Of a DNA stretch of 64,000 bases, positions 1-13,172 are shown piece by piece. Source of the stretch: Bagarius yarrelli (lineage: Eukaryota; Chordata; Actinopteri; Siluriformes; Sisoridae); NCBI GenBank assembly GCA_005784505.1, contig VCAZ01000027.1, positions 778,001-842,000 on the forward strand. The letters run 5' to 3'. A program made the translations under genes and the position numbers. The notes beneath the pieces were generated by a model, which did no database searches, had not been told where the DNA came from, and was given only the letters and a program-made list of their open reading frames with translations. Positions within the stretch are counted from its first letter, which is position 1. Each line of letters begins with the position of its first letter.

Positions 1-178
1 AGTGGTGACTCAATGGTTTAGGTGTTGGACTGCTAATTGAAAGACCGGGGTTCAATTCCCAGCACCACTAAGTTCCCATTGCTGGGCCCTTGAGAAAGAC
101 CCTTAACCCCCAGTTGCTTCTTTGTATTATTTCTTGGAGATAAATGTAAGGCGCTCTGGATAAAAATGTAAATGTACT
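1..178 (+). mobile_element. tRNA-derived SINE, cut by the left edge
   Basis: The head has a tRNA-like B box (GGGGTTCAATTCC near 47-59), the body reads CATTGCTGGGCCCTTGAGAAAGAC, and the tail reads GCGCTCTGGATAAAAATG. The same head-body-tail order recurs at 9126 and 12078, so this is one family. The 5' end is probably just outside the window. Confidence 0.85.
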
Positions 179-2746
179 TATTTTTTTTCGACTTCCCAGT
201 TTTAAGCAAACAGTTAATAGAATGATATGACAAAAGAGGTGAAAGTCACTGGCATTTCTACAAACTGTGTGGGGCAACTGACTATAAAGCGAATGAAATG
301 AATCTCTTCCAAAACTCTAAAAAAGGTCCAGACCATGAATCGCAGACTTAACCCTTCGTCAGGCATTTTTCAGCTAAGGCCTCTACCTCAAATTGAATTA
401 GACGTTCAAAAACAACCCATCAACCTACAGAACGTAAATTCGACCAACTCTTCTAATTTTCTGGGAATATAGCCATGTTTAGGGTAACAAGAGTATATCG
501 TCAGAGGAAGTCACAGAAGTAACTGACTTAAATGATGGCAGGAAACTGGCAGAAAAGAGATGGTCTTTAAAAAAAAAAGATGTTAATCAGGGTGTGAGCA
601 CTGAATGAAACGTTTAGGGGTTTCAGTTGTGGTGGCATAAGTAACAATGAGTCTGGGTTGATTGTAATTACGCTAAAAGGGATGCTGATAAGAAAGTAAG
701 GAAATATCACTTTGGTCAGTGTTCCCTTTTTTTTAGGTAGTATATGCAGTACTAAGAATGAAGTTTGACAGGTTGTAGGTTGTGTTTGTGCATTTATGCA
801 GTTTTCAGTCTTCGATTTTCACTTTTGTTTAGAGCAACAGGGGAAGAAACATGACACCATTTACTGTTATGTCTAACTAATTAGATGTTCAAGAGATATT
901 ATCATTAGACACATATATTATTACACATTTACATGAATATGTTTATTTCTTGTCTACCTGATGACATTGTCTGTAATTATTAAGTTCACTGATTAGAAAT
1001 TGGCTAATGTGAGTTACATAATGTAGAGCTGTAATTTAAGCGCAATTGTATTGCATATAACAAAAGTTGCATAAAAGTTACATCATGTAACCCCAGCTTC
1101 GCACCCAAACAGGAATATGTTTACGCAAACCCCTACGCTCACACTTACCCCTTTCCCCTCCTCTTGCTGCCCCACCTTTTCTGGTGGGTGAGTGCAACGA
1201 TTCAGTTCCTGTTCGGTGGCAGACCACGTTGAATGAGCTCTGGTCAGGGGCTTGGCTGTTGCTCCTCACAGAATGTGGATGTGGTCAGGTCCAGTCATCT
1301 CTCAGGCATCTTAGAGGAAACCCACATCAACTGTAACATACTGGGGCTCCAAGAATAACCTTGCCAGCATGGCTACTAAATCCCCCCCAACCCCCACCCC
1401 ACCAGTCCCACTCTTAACCATCCCTTCTCATTTTTAGCCCTAGAGCCATGATAGTAAAAATAGTAAAGAGCAGCACCCAAAAAGCAAGCTGTAGATCTGC
1501 CAAATATCCACTCCACCATCAACAGATCCACTGCCAACAAAGTAGCCAGTGGTATTAATAGTAGAGCATAAATTCGAATCTTTTCAAATAGTGTATCTGG
1601 TTATATGTTTATATTTACTGGAAACATCACCAGGTTGGGGGTTTGGTATTAAAAAAGGCCAAGGAAACTTTGCTAAAAATTTAAAAATTATTCTTCTGCG
1701 TTACATCTGTTTATCTTGCTGTATTTAGCCTTAGTCTAAATTAAGCGCTAAGTCCTCCACAAGGGCTCATTTTGCAGAAATCTAGCTTATTGATCCTGCA
1801 GTAGAAATGGGGTGCTGGGAGAAATAGCGGCTCTCAGTATTATAAACTCGAGTTCTTGAAATGCACAATCTGGAGGGAAAATCTAGCATGTGGTCTGATA
1901 CACAGAGAGACTCCTTTTGGAAAATTGGAGGATTATCTTGAGCATATCATCTACTCAACATGAGAGTTTACAGTTTTACAATTTCCCAGATGGTCATTTT
2001 CTCATTTTTTTCTCAGTACTGTCTATATAGAATTGAAACGACATACCCATCATTAAATATTAAATAATCAAAAATGTTATGTAAAATCAGTTTGTAAAAA
2101 TAGATCTCCTTTTCTCCTTTCTTACAGGTTCAGTGGGTTCACCTACCAGCTTCCTATTATGTGTGATCATTCTTAGGTAAGAACAGTAAAAAAGAAATTC
2201 TTTATTATATTATTGTAGTTTTTGAAAGTCTTTTTTTTTTTGCAAATTGTTAGCAATTACACATACAATTCTAGCTCAGACTGCAAAGGTTGCTCTCAAA
2301 ATGCTGCATGTTCATAGTATGTTCGTTTGTAATAATAATTTACAAAAACATTACTAATAAAATAGTATCTGAAATAACAAATGCAAACTGGTAATTTAAA
2401 GTATTTATGACCACTAAATGAAGTATACCATTAGTCTTTAAAGTAAATTGAACAATATTATTTTCATTTCAATCAATATTTGTACGAGCTCAAAGATCAC
2501 TTTAAATAGACTTATATAGGATAAGATTGCTTAGCCCCTTAGCTCTTTTGCTCTGCCTGTTTTGACTGCAATCCCGTTGCGCTGATCGCTAGACCTGGAA
2601 GGTTATGAATGGAATGTTCAGAAATTCTCCTGGTGGCTACAGATCATTACTGAGTCTGTGGCTCATCCCTAGGGCATACAACTTAGTAGCAGCCGGAAGC
2701 AAATACCTCCCAAGGGAATGTCAGGCTATGTTACACCCCTCCCCAC
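179..2746. other. Intergenic DNA, no gene seen
   Basis: AT-rich sequence with only short frames that resemble no known protein. 1060-1380 is less AT-rich, with C-rich runs near 1382-1405, but carries no promoter or repeat motif that I recognise. Confidence 0.6.
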
Positions 2747-2751
2747 CACCA

Positions 2752-2789
<38 letters not shown>

Positions 2790-2808
2790 CCCCCTACCAC
2801 ACACACAC
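2747..2808. repeat. (CA)n microsatellite
   Basis: An uninterrupted CA run at about 2753-2786, then a short second run after CCCTTCCCC. Confidence 0.95.
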
Positions 2809-5800
2809 TTGGCAGAAATCCCAGTAATGTCTATATTTGTTGATGTGTAACATATATTTCATCTTATTTAAGTTAATCTATTTTAATTGAAATTTGTACA
2901 TTTAATGCAGTTTAATTTAGAAATAGGAACACACTTATCATGAGTTTGGTGTTGTACAGTTAGAATTATGAATCTTACTATTAAGTGAATTTCTTTACAG
3001 AACACACACTCATAGTACAAAAGAAATCGAAACAAAATTTTGGGTGTAAAAGTTTTGTGTAAAAAAACTGCTATATTGCCATGAGATCTTTGTATATTAT
3101 ATACGTTTATAGGACTGTATATTTTTTAAACAATCTTAAAATTAGAAACGGGGATATTAGAATTTACCTTAGTAATTATATTATTGATATTTCAGCCAAG
3201 TGTCAGTGTCTTATGTTAATAGCTATTAGTATATTTAACCAAAATACAGTATGTTAGTCAGATCGCAATACTTAAATAGTCTAATTTGAAAAAAATCTAT
3301 TTACTGTTTAATTATATTATTATTTTAGTAATCTGTATTGTACAGTGGCACGGTGTGGAAAGTGTCCAAAAATGCAGTCAGAATTTGTCAGCACAACACA
3401 AATCAAATCAAAAATCATACCACAAACACACATTCCACTCAGTCAACATAGTGCAATTTTTACATCAGCATTTCCCAAGTGACAAGTCTGAATTTACCAT
3501 TTTCTGTGCACTCAAACACACGACACTGAGAACCTCATTATTGAGCATCCAGTCTTATAGCCTTATTCGAGCATTTTTTTATTGTATGTCCTATTGACTG
3601 TGCTTTTACTATGCAGGAACATGTCACCAGACATGTGTACTGCCATGCACAGAATTACCCAGCCTCTATCCTAGAGCCTCATCAGGCAGCCACTGACAGT
3701 TAGCAGGGACATTGTGCAGGAATTTGGACAACAGACACACAGGTTTTGTGTCAAAAATTTCGGTCAAATGACCTTCAGCTGTCCAGGACATCAATATGAT
3801 TATATGAGAGACAGATGTGGCGTTTACTCAGGTTAAATGGATTGTCTTTATATATTATGTATACCACCCTGTGGATATTTTACATTTACTATACACATAT
3901 ACTTAAGAAAACTAGCAGAGGTTTTATACCATGGTACGGTACCATTAAAATCAGATTTGATTACAGTAAGCACAGTTTGACAAATCAGTTTCCTGGATGT
4001 TGTCTTATCCAGAGTTTCTTTCTAGCAGGGTTTCTGGGTAAAACTGTAGTTCTATTACAACCTTTAATTTGAGAAGAGCTAAAGAATAATCATGAATATA
4101 CTTAAGGTACTAGAGAATGTATGTAGTTAGATCAGCCAATCCTCCCTTAATGGTCCTGGAAGTTAAATAGGTCAAACACTAGGGTTAGTGTTTGGAAGCA
4201 TATCTTCCACTCACTTCTTCTGACTAACTAATATATGAGCCAAACATAGTTTAAAACAAATAAACTAGTTTGCTTTATGTGTAGAAGAATGAGAGATTCT
4301 GTTTTTTATACCTTTTTGACTGCAAGCTAATAGGGATAAATGAGAGTTATTTGCCAGCCTAAACATTCTACTTGCCTATCATGAAATTAACCTCCACCTA
4401 CTGTTGTCCCTCTGCGCATGGCTGCATAAAGAAAGGATGGCTCTGTTCACAATTTTTAACCACCAACTTCTCTCTCTCTCATTTATTTCATTTATTTCAG
4501 TGCAAGAGAATGCCAGGACACTGAGGATGACTTGATTTCACAGCAATTGCTGTTTGTATCTCATACTGGTTTGCTCATGAGCTGCTCAGTAGTCAGTGTA
4601 GATCCTGTGTTGCAATCAGCAGCTACATCTGGCTACTGGGTCTCTGATGGCATTCTGTGCTTCCTGTTGGCACATTCCATTCAGCTCGTGTGGTATGTTG
4701 GATTTTGTCCTGTCATTCACAAAATAGTTCTCCCTGTCTCTGCATCAGAAGGGCTGGAGACGTTATTTTATTTAGCTGTCCGTGAGTGTTTTAGAATTTG
4801 ACCGCCTAATACATTTCTGTTAGCTTATTGTGTTTATGGCTTATTGTTTCTTAAAATAATTTGACACACACACTGCATGTAGCGATGTTGTTAAAGCAAC
4901 TAGAAATTATCGCAGACTTCTGTTTTGACCGATGAATAGATCCAGCCATTGTCTCTTGGCTGACTGCTGAAGATGCATTTTGAGTGATTTGATGACAAAG
5001 GACAAGGCAATATGTCACATTCTTTGTGTGATTAGGCTGTCAAATCGGCTGAGTTCATGTAAATGCCTTCAGTTGCTGAAGAAATAATAAATGTGAATCC
5101 TTTGCACATGCAGAAGCGCACCACTTTGCGAGGGCGAGTGATGAATTCTTTTATGCTGTCCCGAACCTGGCATACAATGTAGAAATCTGTGTGGTACAAT
5201 CTACAGCTACATTGTCTGCTGGGTTTCAGGCTGGCCGAAAATTCTCATCGTTTTATTATGTGGAAAGGTAAGTAGCCAAGTGTTATTGAATATTAAAATC
5301 CTATGTAAAAGTAAGAATACAATAATAATAAAATGAAAGGAAACAGGCACTGGATTGTTGCTCATTATTTCCTGAAGGATCACGTACAGGAATGAGTGTT
5401 CTATTTGAACACGAATGAATTCAGTGATGAAATTTGTAGGGCAGCACACCCATGACAGACTGTCACAATTTTGCTAAGGACAGAAATAGAATCCTGCATA
5501 TGACAACGGTGTGCTCTACCCTTATCACCATTATTAATCTGGAAGGTCCTTTTCCCAGAACATACACTGAGGAGCTGTCTCTGTCACTCTCTCACACCAT
5601 CTGAATAAAAAAAAACAAGTAAGAAAAAATAGCATTCATTAAAAAGGTGAAACAAAATAATAAATTGCGCTCTATCTCAGCAGAATTCAAAGTCAAAAAA
5701 AGACTAATAAAGAATCTTTGTAACTGTAAAGACACATCTAGTGATCTACTACTACTACTACTACTATTATTACTACTACTACAGATACAGGCACGTTTTT

Positions 5801-8800
5801 TCTCATCAGCATTGTCTACATTTTCTTTTTTTTTCAACGTTTAATGCAACTGACATTAAACATACTGACATTAAACATACAAACAAACTTATTTTCCACA
5901 TTTTGTTTTGATTCATTTTAATTTGTTTATTACATTACTAAGAAATGTATTAAGACAACCAATTAACAAAAATAACAGAAAACATGGCCTCAATGAATAT
6001 CATGGTCCTCCTTCGTCCCATTAGAGTGGAAATGAACACTGTTTATTCAGCAAACAATATGGTTCCCAGCGGTGGCTCCATGTTCGCAAGGCTGAACCGT
6101 ATGTCATTCATTCTTTTGGGCTTTGGGCTTGGATATGACCTATGCCGAATGGCAGTCAGCACAAAGCCAGGACAGCAGAGCATGCGCTAATGATCAAGCC
6201 CAGGTGTTTCCAATGATGCCGCTTCCCCTCACTGCACTGTTTAGACAGCAGGAATGTGGAGGCAGTGCAGGTGGTGATAGGGGCACCATGGGCTTCATTC
6301 AGGTCCCATGACTAGCCCAGCCAGTGAAAACTGGACTTACATCAATAAAAAGCAGGAAAGAAAGAATTATACAGTTGGGTCTGATAAATGGCTGGGTTTT
6401 TTTTTTCACTGCCGCCTTATGAGGCTCACATGACTGCAGAGCTATGGGATTTTTTATTGCTAAATTTAAAACTAAATTTAATATGTTGCTAAAAACTGGT
6501 GTCACTAATAAACACAGATTTAATTTTTAAATCTATCCACAAATATTTCAACCAAATAATCACTGTTATTCCTACTAAATAGAACCATTAATTCAAAATT
6601 AATACTGTAAAAGTGTGTGACCACAAGTTTAGCTTCGCCATCCACTGAAAACAAGAATTTCCAAAAGGGGAGGATGTCCAGTGGAAGCATTTCAGTAATG
6701 TAAACTTCTGAATGCCATGTAATGGGACTAAATCGCTCCTTTGATAACTTGTGAGGCAAGTGCTTTGAGATGACATCAGCGGGTGTCCTCTAGGGCAAAC
6801 TGGGGCTTGGGTGGAATGCTAATTGACATTTTGCCAGGGTCTCTTTAAGGCGATGGTAGGGACCTATAATAAGGCTCAGAGCCAGCGCTGGCTTTTATCC
6901 TCAGCCCTTCTTTTAGCCCAGCATTACACATTTTAGGCCAAAGATTAAAATGAAGAGTGCTGGGCAGATCTTTAGTTTAATTCATTTACATGGCCAATAT
7001 CATGTGTACGAAAGACAGTTTGCCCCTATTGTACCTTCACATCTCCAATCAAGACTATAACAATGTCTGATAGTAGATGTATTAAAAATGAATACACAAA
7101 TATCTTAAAAAATATATTTAGAAATAATTTAGAAAAATAATTACATGCCACCCGAAATCATTTTTGAAAAATACATAGTGGAACGCATAGTTTTGGCATA
7201 CAAAATTTAAGACTGTTTCTTTATTAACATGCCACCAAAAAGCGTGTGCAAGGAAATGCAGTTAAAATGCAGTTTTTCTTTTCATTTTTCAATGGCAGAC
7301 AAAAATATTAGAAATAAAATGTCTCCCTAACGAGCCCTTGCTTATGAGCTTATGGGTTCTATTCTCTTTCGGGTACCTGAGTGAGTCATTGTAAAGCACA
7401 GAACTGATATAAACTTCAGTGCCAGGAGCAGATAAAAAAACTTACAACTAAAGTTTCTGCATGTTAAATGCCCAGAGTCAATTCCATCTGCTCTACTGGG
7501 TGCCATGGAGATTGTTCTCTACCAGTACGGCAGAACAGAAACATTTGGTGTGAAAAAAATACCTCCCTCCAACTGTTCCACATGATGAGCCAGTCACAGT
7601 TACAGGCAAAATCGTGGACAGGCCATTTCTGTTTAAATGTTTTGTCTATTGTTAAGACAGCATTTTCATAGAATATAAGGCTTTTTGCAGTTAAATACAG
7701 TTCACATACTCTTACATAAGCTTCACCAAAGATTCACTAGGTAAACAGAAGCCTCAGGTAAATAAAAATGATTCATGAGAAACAGAGACCTAATGATATA
7801 AGCTCAACCGGAAGCCATTTCTAAGATACTTTAAGCACATACAGACATGATCATGCCTGTTACATCTCGTTACCGAACGCTGCCATGAGTCACATTTCAT
7901 GGCTTTAACTGTGGGCAGAGAGCTAGGTTTCGGTGACTTTTGAAGCCCCTTGCGTGGGAGCACATTCTCCAAACATTACTCAGTTCTCAATCTACCTGTG
8001 GGGCCTCAACAGGTGATACACCCCATAAACAAACTGCAAGTCTTGTCCTGCTGTAGAATTAATGGTATTATCCCGTAGGCATCATTAGCTAACTCCCACT
8101 GAGTGTACAACACAATAGGCATGGGTTTGTTTCTTCGCAACAGTGGGCTAGAGAACATCTCTGACCTTGTATTACAGAGGTGGTTGGGTAGGATCAGATA
8201 TTTTTATGCTTAATTGTTTGTTTCCCATCCTGTCTGCTTATTCAGGCATTCTTATCAATTTCACACACTCTCACAGACACTGCTGGCCAATTCTGCTCAC
8301 TTCCAAAACAAAATTTACTTACCTTGCTATATATTTTAAAAATTTGGATTTTATTTAACCGAAAATATATAGAGATAACGGATCTAGACCATAGGAACCT
8401 GATCAGTTTAAATAAAATACTGTACAGTATGAGATGAATGAATTTAAACATTTGTTGCATAAGCACTGCGTTTTAGAGTCAGACCTACGCATATGTTAAT
8501 GATGATGATGCAGCTTTGGTTATCTTCAACTCTTCTTTTCTCCCACTATAAAAATAAAAACCTTTTTACTTGTCTATGCCCCTAGGACTCCAGTCCTGTT
8601 GCACACATCTAGTGTATCACATCAGATAATACAAATCATAATTATAAAAATAACGATTATAACATCTTCACTAATAACACAATATATAACTAACTATAGT
8701 TTGTTGGACTTGGCCAATAAACTGTTGCCATGAAGTTAAAAGCATTGCAGATGTACAGGATCGCTTTGGATGCTGTTATATTACATTTTTGATTTAACTA

Positions 8801-9125
8801 AAACAGCCAAACCTGTTCCAAAATGACAACAGGTTGTTTGCACGTCGTCATTGCAGTCTCACAATATGCATCCGCAGGGCCCGAAGTCATTTTTTTACAT
8901 ATTGGAATCGCTAGCAAAAATTCAAAATGCCAACCTGAAAAAAAAAGTTTTTATCATGAGGGACATTTTCAAAAAAATTGAACAAATCAAGCAAAGTGTG
9001 TGCACAGTGATCAGGTTGTCATGGTTCAATTATGTTATGTTAAAGTTTATATAAATGGGGTTTTAAATGTTAAATTTTTTATATAAATTAAGTAAATGGT
9101 TCTTTTTCTGTACTTTGTATCATGA
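2809..9125. other. Intergenic DNA, no gene seen
   Basis: No frame longer than about 103 codons and none recognisable. 3600-3830, 4380-4800, 6780-6960 and 7980-8160 have more balanced composition and could be conserved non-coding elements. A (CTA)n microsatellite lies at about 5747-5782. Confidence 0.55.
5747..5782. repeat. (CTA)n microsatellite
   Basis: About 12 CTA triplets with a central ATT interruption. It gives poly-Leu and poly-Ser in shadow frames, which are not real proteins. Confidence 0.9.
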
Positions 9126-9308
9126 GGAAGTGGTAGAGCAGTGGCTAAGGTGTTAGACTGCTAATTGGAAAATCAGGGTTCGATTCCCAGCACCACCAAG
9201 TTGCCACTGTTGGGCCCCTGAGCAAGGCCCTTAGCCCCCAATTACTTATAAGAAGATAAATGTATGGTATGTAATGGTTAAGGGCATCTGCCAAAATATA
9301 AATGTAAA
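9126..9308 (+). mobile_element. tRNA-derived SINE (same family as at position 1)
   Basis: Contains GTGGCTAAGGTGTTAGACTG (A-box side), GGGTTCGATTCCCAGC (B box), TGGGCCCCTGAGCAAGGCCC and a tail with ATAAATGTAAA. Confidence 0.88.
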
Positions 9309-9678
9309 AGCAGAGTTTTTACACAGCTCATGGACACCGGCTATAGGGAGACTGAAACCTGCGCGCTGAACACACTGCTCTGAGCCTCAAATATTTTTAA
9401 CTCACATATTAGATGCATCACTACTTTATTATATGTTAACAAAATATAAATTCATAGTATTTTAAGCCCACTCTTAAGATTACTGGTCGTTAAGATCTCC
9501 CCCTCCAGACCAGTGACCATGAAAGATAATCGGATCCTTTCAGACACACACACAGTATATGCACACACACAGACTCACACGCCGGATACTTTATGCTTCC
9601 TCTTTCCCTCCTTTCCTTTCTACTCTCTCGATGTCGTGAATCAAGGTGTACGCTTTCCCATATTGCACCCGCCTGCGG

Positions 9679-9687
9679 TATAAAAGG
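9679..9687 (+). promoter_or_regulatory. TATA-box-like element TATAAAAGG
   Basis: A consensus TATA box in a GC-richer setting (GCCTGCGG before, AGGGAAAC after), with pyrimidine-rich sequence just upstream. No recognisable gene follows on this strand, so it could serve a non-coding transcript or be chance. Confidence 0.3.
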
Positions 9688-10114
9688 AGGGAAACAGACT
9701 AACAGGGATAATATGACAGCTCGTCATTCATAACAATGACATAACAATAACAACATTAGAGTAGACAATAGACTAGTTGCTGCCTATAGTTAATTTCACA
9801 TCCCTATCTTCTGAGTGGAACTTTCCACTGGCACTACTCAGTGACACTACACAACAGCAGCACGGGGGGATCATATGACCAAAAATTGCTAATGCTCCAC
9901 AGACTGTATTGGGTATTTAGGTCAAAGGTTAAAGAAAACCAGATTTGTAAATGGTGCTGTAATCCACTGTAATGTCATTATAACCAAATTGTTTTAAATG
10001 CAGCACATAATTGTATACTGTAGGTTTCTATTATGTTTAGTACACGTGACAAAGCAGAAGTGTCATAAACATGACTGCATATACATTGTAGAAGGAAAGA
10101 TAATAAATGAGTGT

Positions 10115-10898
10115 GCCTAGACCAGGGGTCAGCAACCCGTGGCTCTGGAGCCGCATGTGGCTCTTTCATCCCTGTGGCTTTGGAAAAAACTAATAAAAAT
10201 AAATAATAAGTATTTCAGTTATATTTATTTCATTTAAGTTCTCTTTTTTGACTAATTTTGTATTTGAAGACTATGGCAATCTCGTATCATTAAAATAAAA
10301 TGCATTTACTTATTTGTCACTTAAAATATGTGTCACAGCCCCCTTGCACATGCCTCACAGACGACAGTTTACAATCCTGGGTTAAGATTAAGATAACATC
10401 TTATAAACCTGATGTGGAGAGGTTTAGGAGTAAAAATCACATTAGTTATCTCAAATAAATACTTTTAATTAATTAATTTTAATATTTTACATTGCTCAGT
10501 GAAATTTATATTTTTATATTCAGGTTGACTTACTACACACTCCGGTGAGCACGATAAAAAGAGGATGGCACACAGGAGCGGACTAAATTTTGGTTCGCAA
10601 TTTTGGTTTGCTGCAGGTGGATTATTTAGGTCCACTTGATCTTAAATTAATACAAGGATGAGTCAAATAAACATTGATAATTATATGAGACAGTTTACTT
10701 CATTCCAGAATTCAAAATTTCTTTTGTTGCACACAAACAAATTGTTCGCTGTAGTAGTTCGTTAATTTTATGAATACAAAACACAATAGTTTTTTTAAAA
10801 CTTATGTATATACATATGTGTGTGTATTTTTGTTTCTGTGGGAAAACTGCCTCAAATGGCTCTTTGAGTGTAACAGGTTGCCGAACTCTGGCCTAGAC
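10115..10898. mobile_element. Non-autonomous hAT element with 8-bp target duplication
   Basis: The element spans 10123-10890. Its left end, CAGGGGTCAGCAACC, mirrors the right end, GGTTGCCGAACTCTG, as an imperfect terminal inverted repeat. The flanks are the perfect 8-bp direct repeat GCCTAGAC at 10115-10122 and 10891-10898, the hAT target-site signature. 768 bp with no transposase frame, so moved by an enzyme made elsewhere. Confidence 0.93.
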
Positions 10899-12069
10899 TC
10901 TTGTAAGCAGCGTTTTAGGGGTAACTCAGTCAATTATTTAGTGATGAGTAAATGGCTAGAAAGTCAATGGAACTAATACTGGGTTATAAGCTATTCTGTT
11001 TTAGGTATTTGCCTGGGAACTTGTAAATAGGGGGTATCTTCTCTCCAAGCATCACAACATTGTCTGAAATAAAGAACAGAAAAATGGATGTGGGGAACAA
11101 ATAAAACACTCATGCCTCTTCACATCAATCTCTACACCCACATAATATTACATAAAGTTTAGTGATTCCACACAAGCCAGATGGCACAGCCTCACACCAG
11201 AGGGCTGAGAGGGAGACAGTGAGAGTGAGGCTAACGGCCTGGCAGCCAACGGAGCACTGCGCCCTGCTTGGCAGTGGGTCTGAACGCTTGTCTCGTGCCA
11301 GAGCTCTCTCAGATGCCCACGGGTGCCCAGGCCCTGGCCAGGCAGCTGACACAGCTAAGCGCCGCCAAAGTCCTGACGAAGCGGAACAGCTCGACTGTCA
11401 GGGAGCATCTGACCCTGGCCATGTGCCATGTGACATGGGTTAGCCTCCCATTCATGGCCATCACTGGACAGAAAGGAAACACTTGTGCAATAATGGGGAG
11501 GAGGGAAGAGAAGCCATCAATGACAGAGGGAGAAAAAGAGGAAGAGAGCATGACAGCGATAAACAGCACATGACACAAGGACCCTGTACAGCTCTTTCAA
11601 TTTTTCTCTGCCCCACCCCTTCCTCTCCTCCTTTCAGACACTCCAGTGCTTTTGTTTATTGAATTTGTTACCGAGTACCTTATGTAAAAAATGTAGACTA
11701 ATGAGTTAGTTCATTTGGCAGCCTAACGGCTGTTCCAGTGGCATCTCCAGGCAGACTAACATTGGCTGGAACAGAAAGTTAGTGCTGCCCACGCTTGCTG
11801 CCCTTCTTCACCAAGGATCTTCTACTCCACAGCAGAGAGTGATTTTAGAGTGAGTCCTTTTGTTTCGAGTAGCTTTAGTGTAAAACAGTTGCCTAGCGAC
11901 TGCCCTACATTACATTGGCCTTCTGGATAAAGTGTTCTCTTGGATTTGTGTGTATGTGAGAAAGCGAGTATGAGCTGAGGTGTTAATCAACTGAGTGCAT
12001 TTTATCCTGAAGGCTGAAAATTTTTGAATTTATATCTTTTTAACAGTTAGGTCACACTCAACAAATACT
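10899..12069. other. Intergenic DNA with a balanced-composition block
   Basis: 11160-11580 is much richer in G+C than its surroundings and open on both strands for about 90-100 codons, but no protein family is recognisable. 11700-11960 holds an RFX X-box-like site. Could be conserved regulatory DNA; not called as a gene. Confidence 0.4.
11888..11900. promoter_or_regulatory. RFX X-box-like motif
   Basis: GTTGCCTAGCGAC: two inverted half-sites (GTTGCC and GTCGC on the other strand) spaced as in RFX-family sites. A motif match only. Confidence 0.35.
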
Positions 12070-12077
12070 GAGGATTA

Positions 12078-12242
12078 GGTATTCTGCCAAACAGAGTTTG
12101 TGGGTTCAATTTCCAGCACCACCATTCCGCCATTGCTGGGCATCTGAGCAAGTCCTCCAACCCCCAATTGCTTAGTTGTATAAATAAAATAAATGTAAGT
12201 TGCTCTGGATAAGGGGCATCTTGCAAATGCTATAAATGTAAA
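12078..12242 (+). mobile_element. tRNA-derived SINE, 5'-eroded
   Basis: Retains GGGTTCAATTTCCAGCACCA, ATTGCTGGGCATCTGAGCAA and TTGCTCTGGATAAGGGGCAT. The A-box end is lost. Confidence 0.8.
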
Positions 12243-12719
12243 GGTGGAGACCCCCCCTGGACAACATAAGCATATCACTCAGATTCCACTGCATAGAACT
12301 TAACAAACAGGATTTATAAAGCATCATATATATATATGGATTTCTTTGCTAAAATATTCAAGTGTTACATTACCTTTACTGTCATTTACATTGTAAATAG
12401 AACTGATTCCTGATCTTTTACTTGCTTGATTTGTATAATCTTGACATTAGTCGATCAAAAATAATAAGCTATTTTGATTAATGTCTGTAAAAAAACCTGC
12501 ATAGCAGTTGCAAAAACATGACTTATATGCATCTAAATAAAAATAATGTCTGGTTGATTTATTCTTTCAGTAATTAATTTTTTTTTTAAACTGAGTGCCT
12601 ATCAGAGTGGATACGAACTCCTATACTAGAAAAACTACGCGGAAAGCAGTGACATGAGATTGAATGGCACTCCGCTGGAGTAAGATTTCTATTTAGTGGG
12701 TGGGAAGTGGTAGCTTAGT

Positions 12720-13172
12720 TCAGCAGCTAGAATCCTGACAGGGACCAGATCTCAGTAGCACATCACTCTGGTTCTGGAATCCCTACATTGGCTCTCTGTT
12801 AAATTCCGTAGTGATATTAATAATTCTTATGCTCGCGTATAAGGCCTTGCACGGTTTGGTACCTTAATTTAGCAGAACTTGTCTATACTCCTAAATTTAA
12901 GCTCCGGTCCTCTGACTATGGCCTACTGATTGTTTCCGCAACGCTCTAGAGATGACAGGGCATTGATTGCTTATGCTCCTAAACTCTGAAACTCTCTCTT
13001 CTACAATATTAGACATGCTGAATAATTTAACATGTTTCAAAGATTTTTTTTTTAAAGACAGTTTATTTTTTATCTGTACTGTCTTTTGCTCTTTTAAACT
13101 CTGTATCTTATTATATGTAAAGCGCTTTGAGAATCCACTTTTAAAAGTGCTATAATAAAATAAATCCATTAT
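12720..13172 (+). mobile_element. 3' end of a non-LTR retrotransposon (L2-like LINE), decayed
   Basis: Translates in broken frames to pieces typical of the C-terminus of teleost LINE reverse transcriptases: LESLHWLSVKF near the start, and KRFENPLLKVL before the end. The end GTAAAGCGCTTTGAG followed by an A/T-rich tail is the usual 3' end of such elements. Multiple frameshifts; not functional. Confidence 0.7.

Noticed and set aside
1..75. A tRNA gene at the left edge
   Set aside because: It has a B box but is followed by a SINE body and tail and recurs at 9126 and 12078; it is a SINE head.
2747..2808. CRISPR-like repeat array
   Set aside because: Simple CA microsatellite in a eukaryote; no repeat-spacer pattern anywhere in the window.
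4532..4801. 89-codon frame with hydrophobic stretches
   Set aside because: No family recognised and no splice partners; possibly a conserved non-coding block.
5592..5844. Poly-Leu and poly-Ser frames
   Set aside because: Translation of the CTA microsatellite.
11162..11573. Overlapping open frames of 93-101 codons on both strands
   Set aside because: They arise because the block is less AT-rich. No domain, no codon bias favouring one frame, no splice context.
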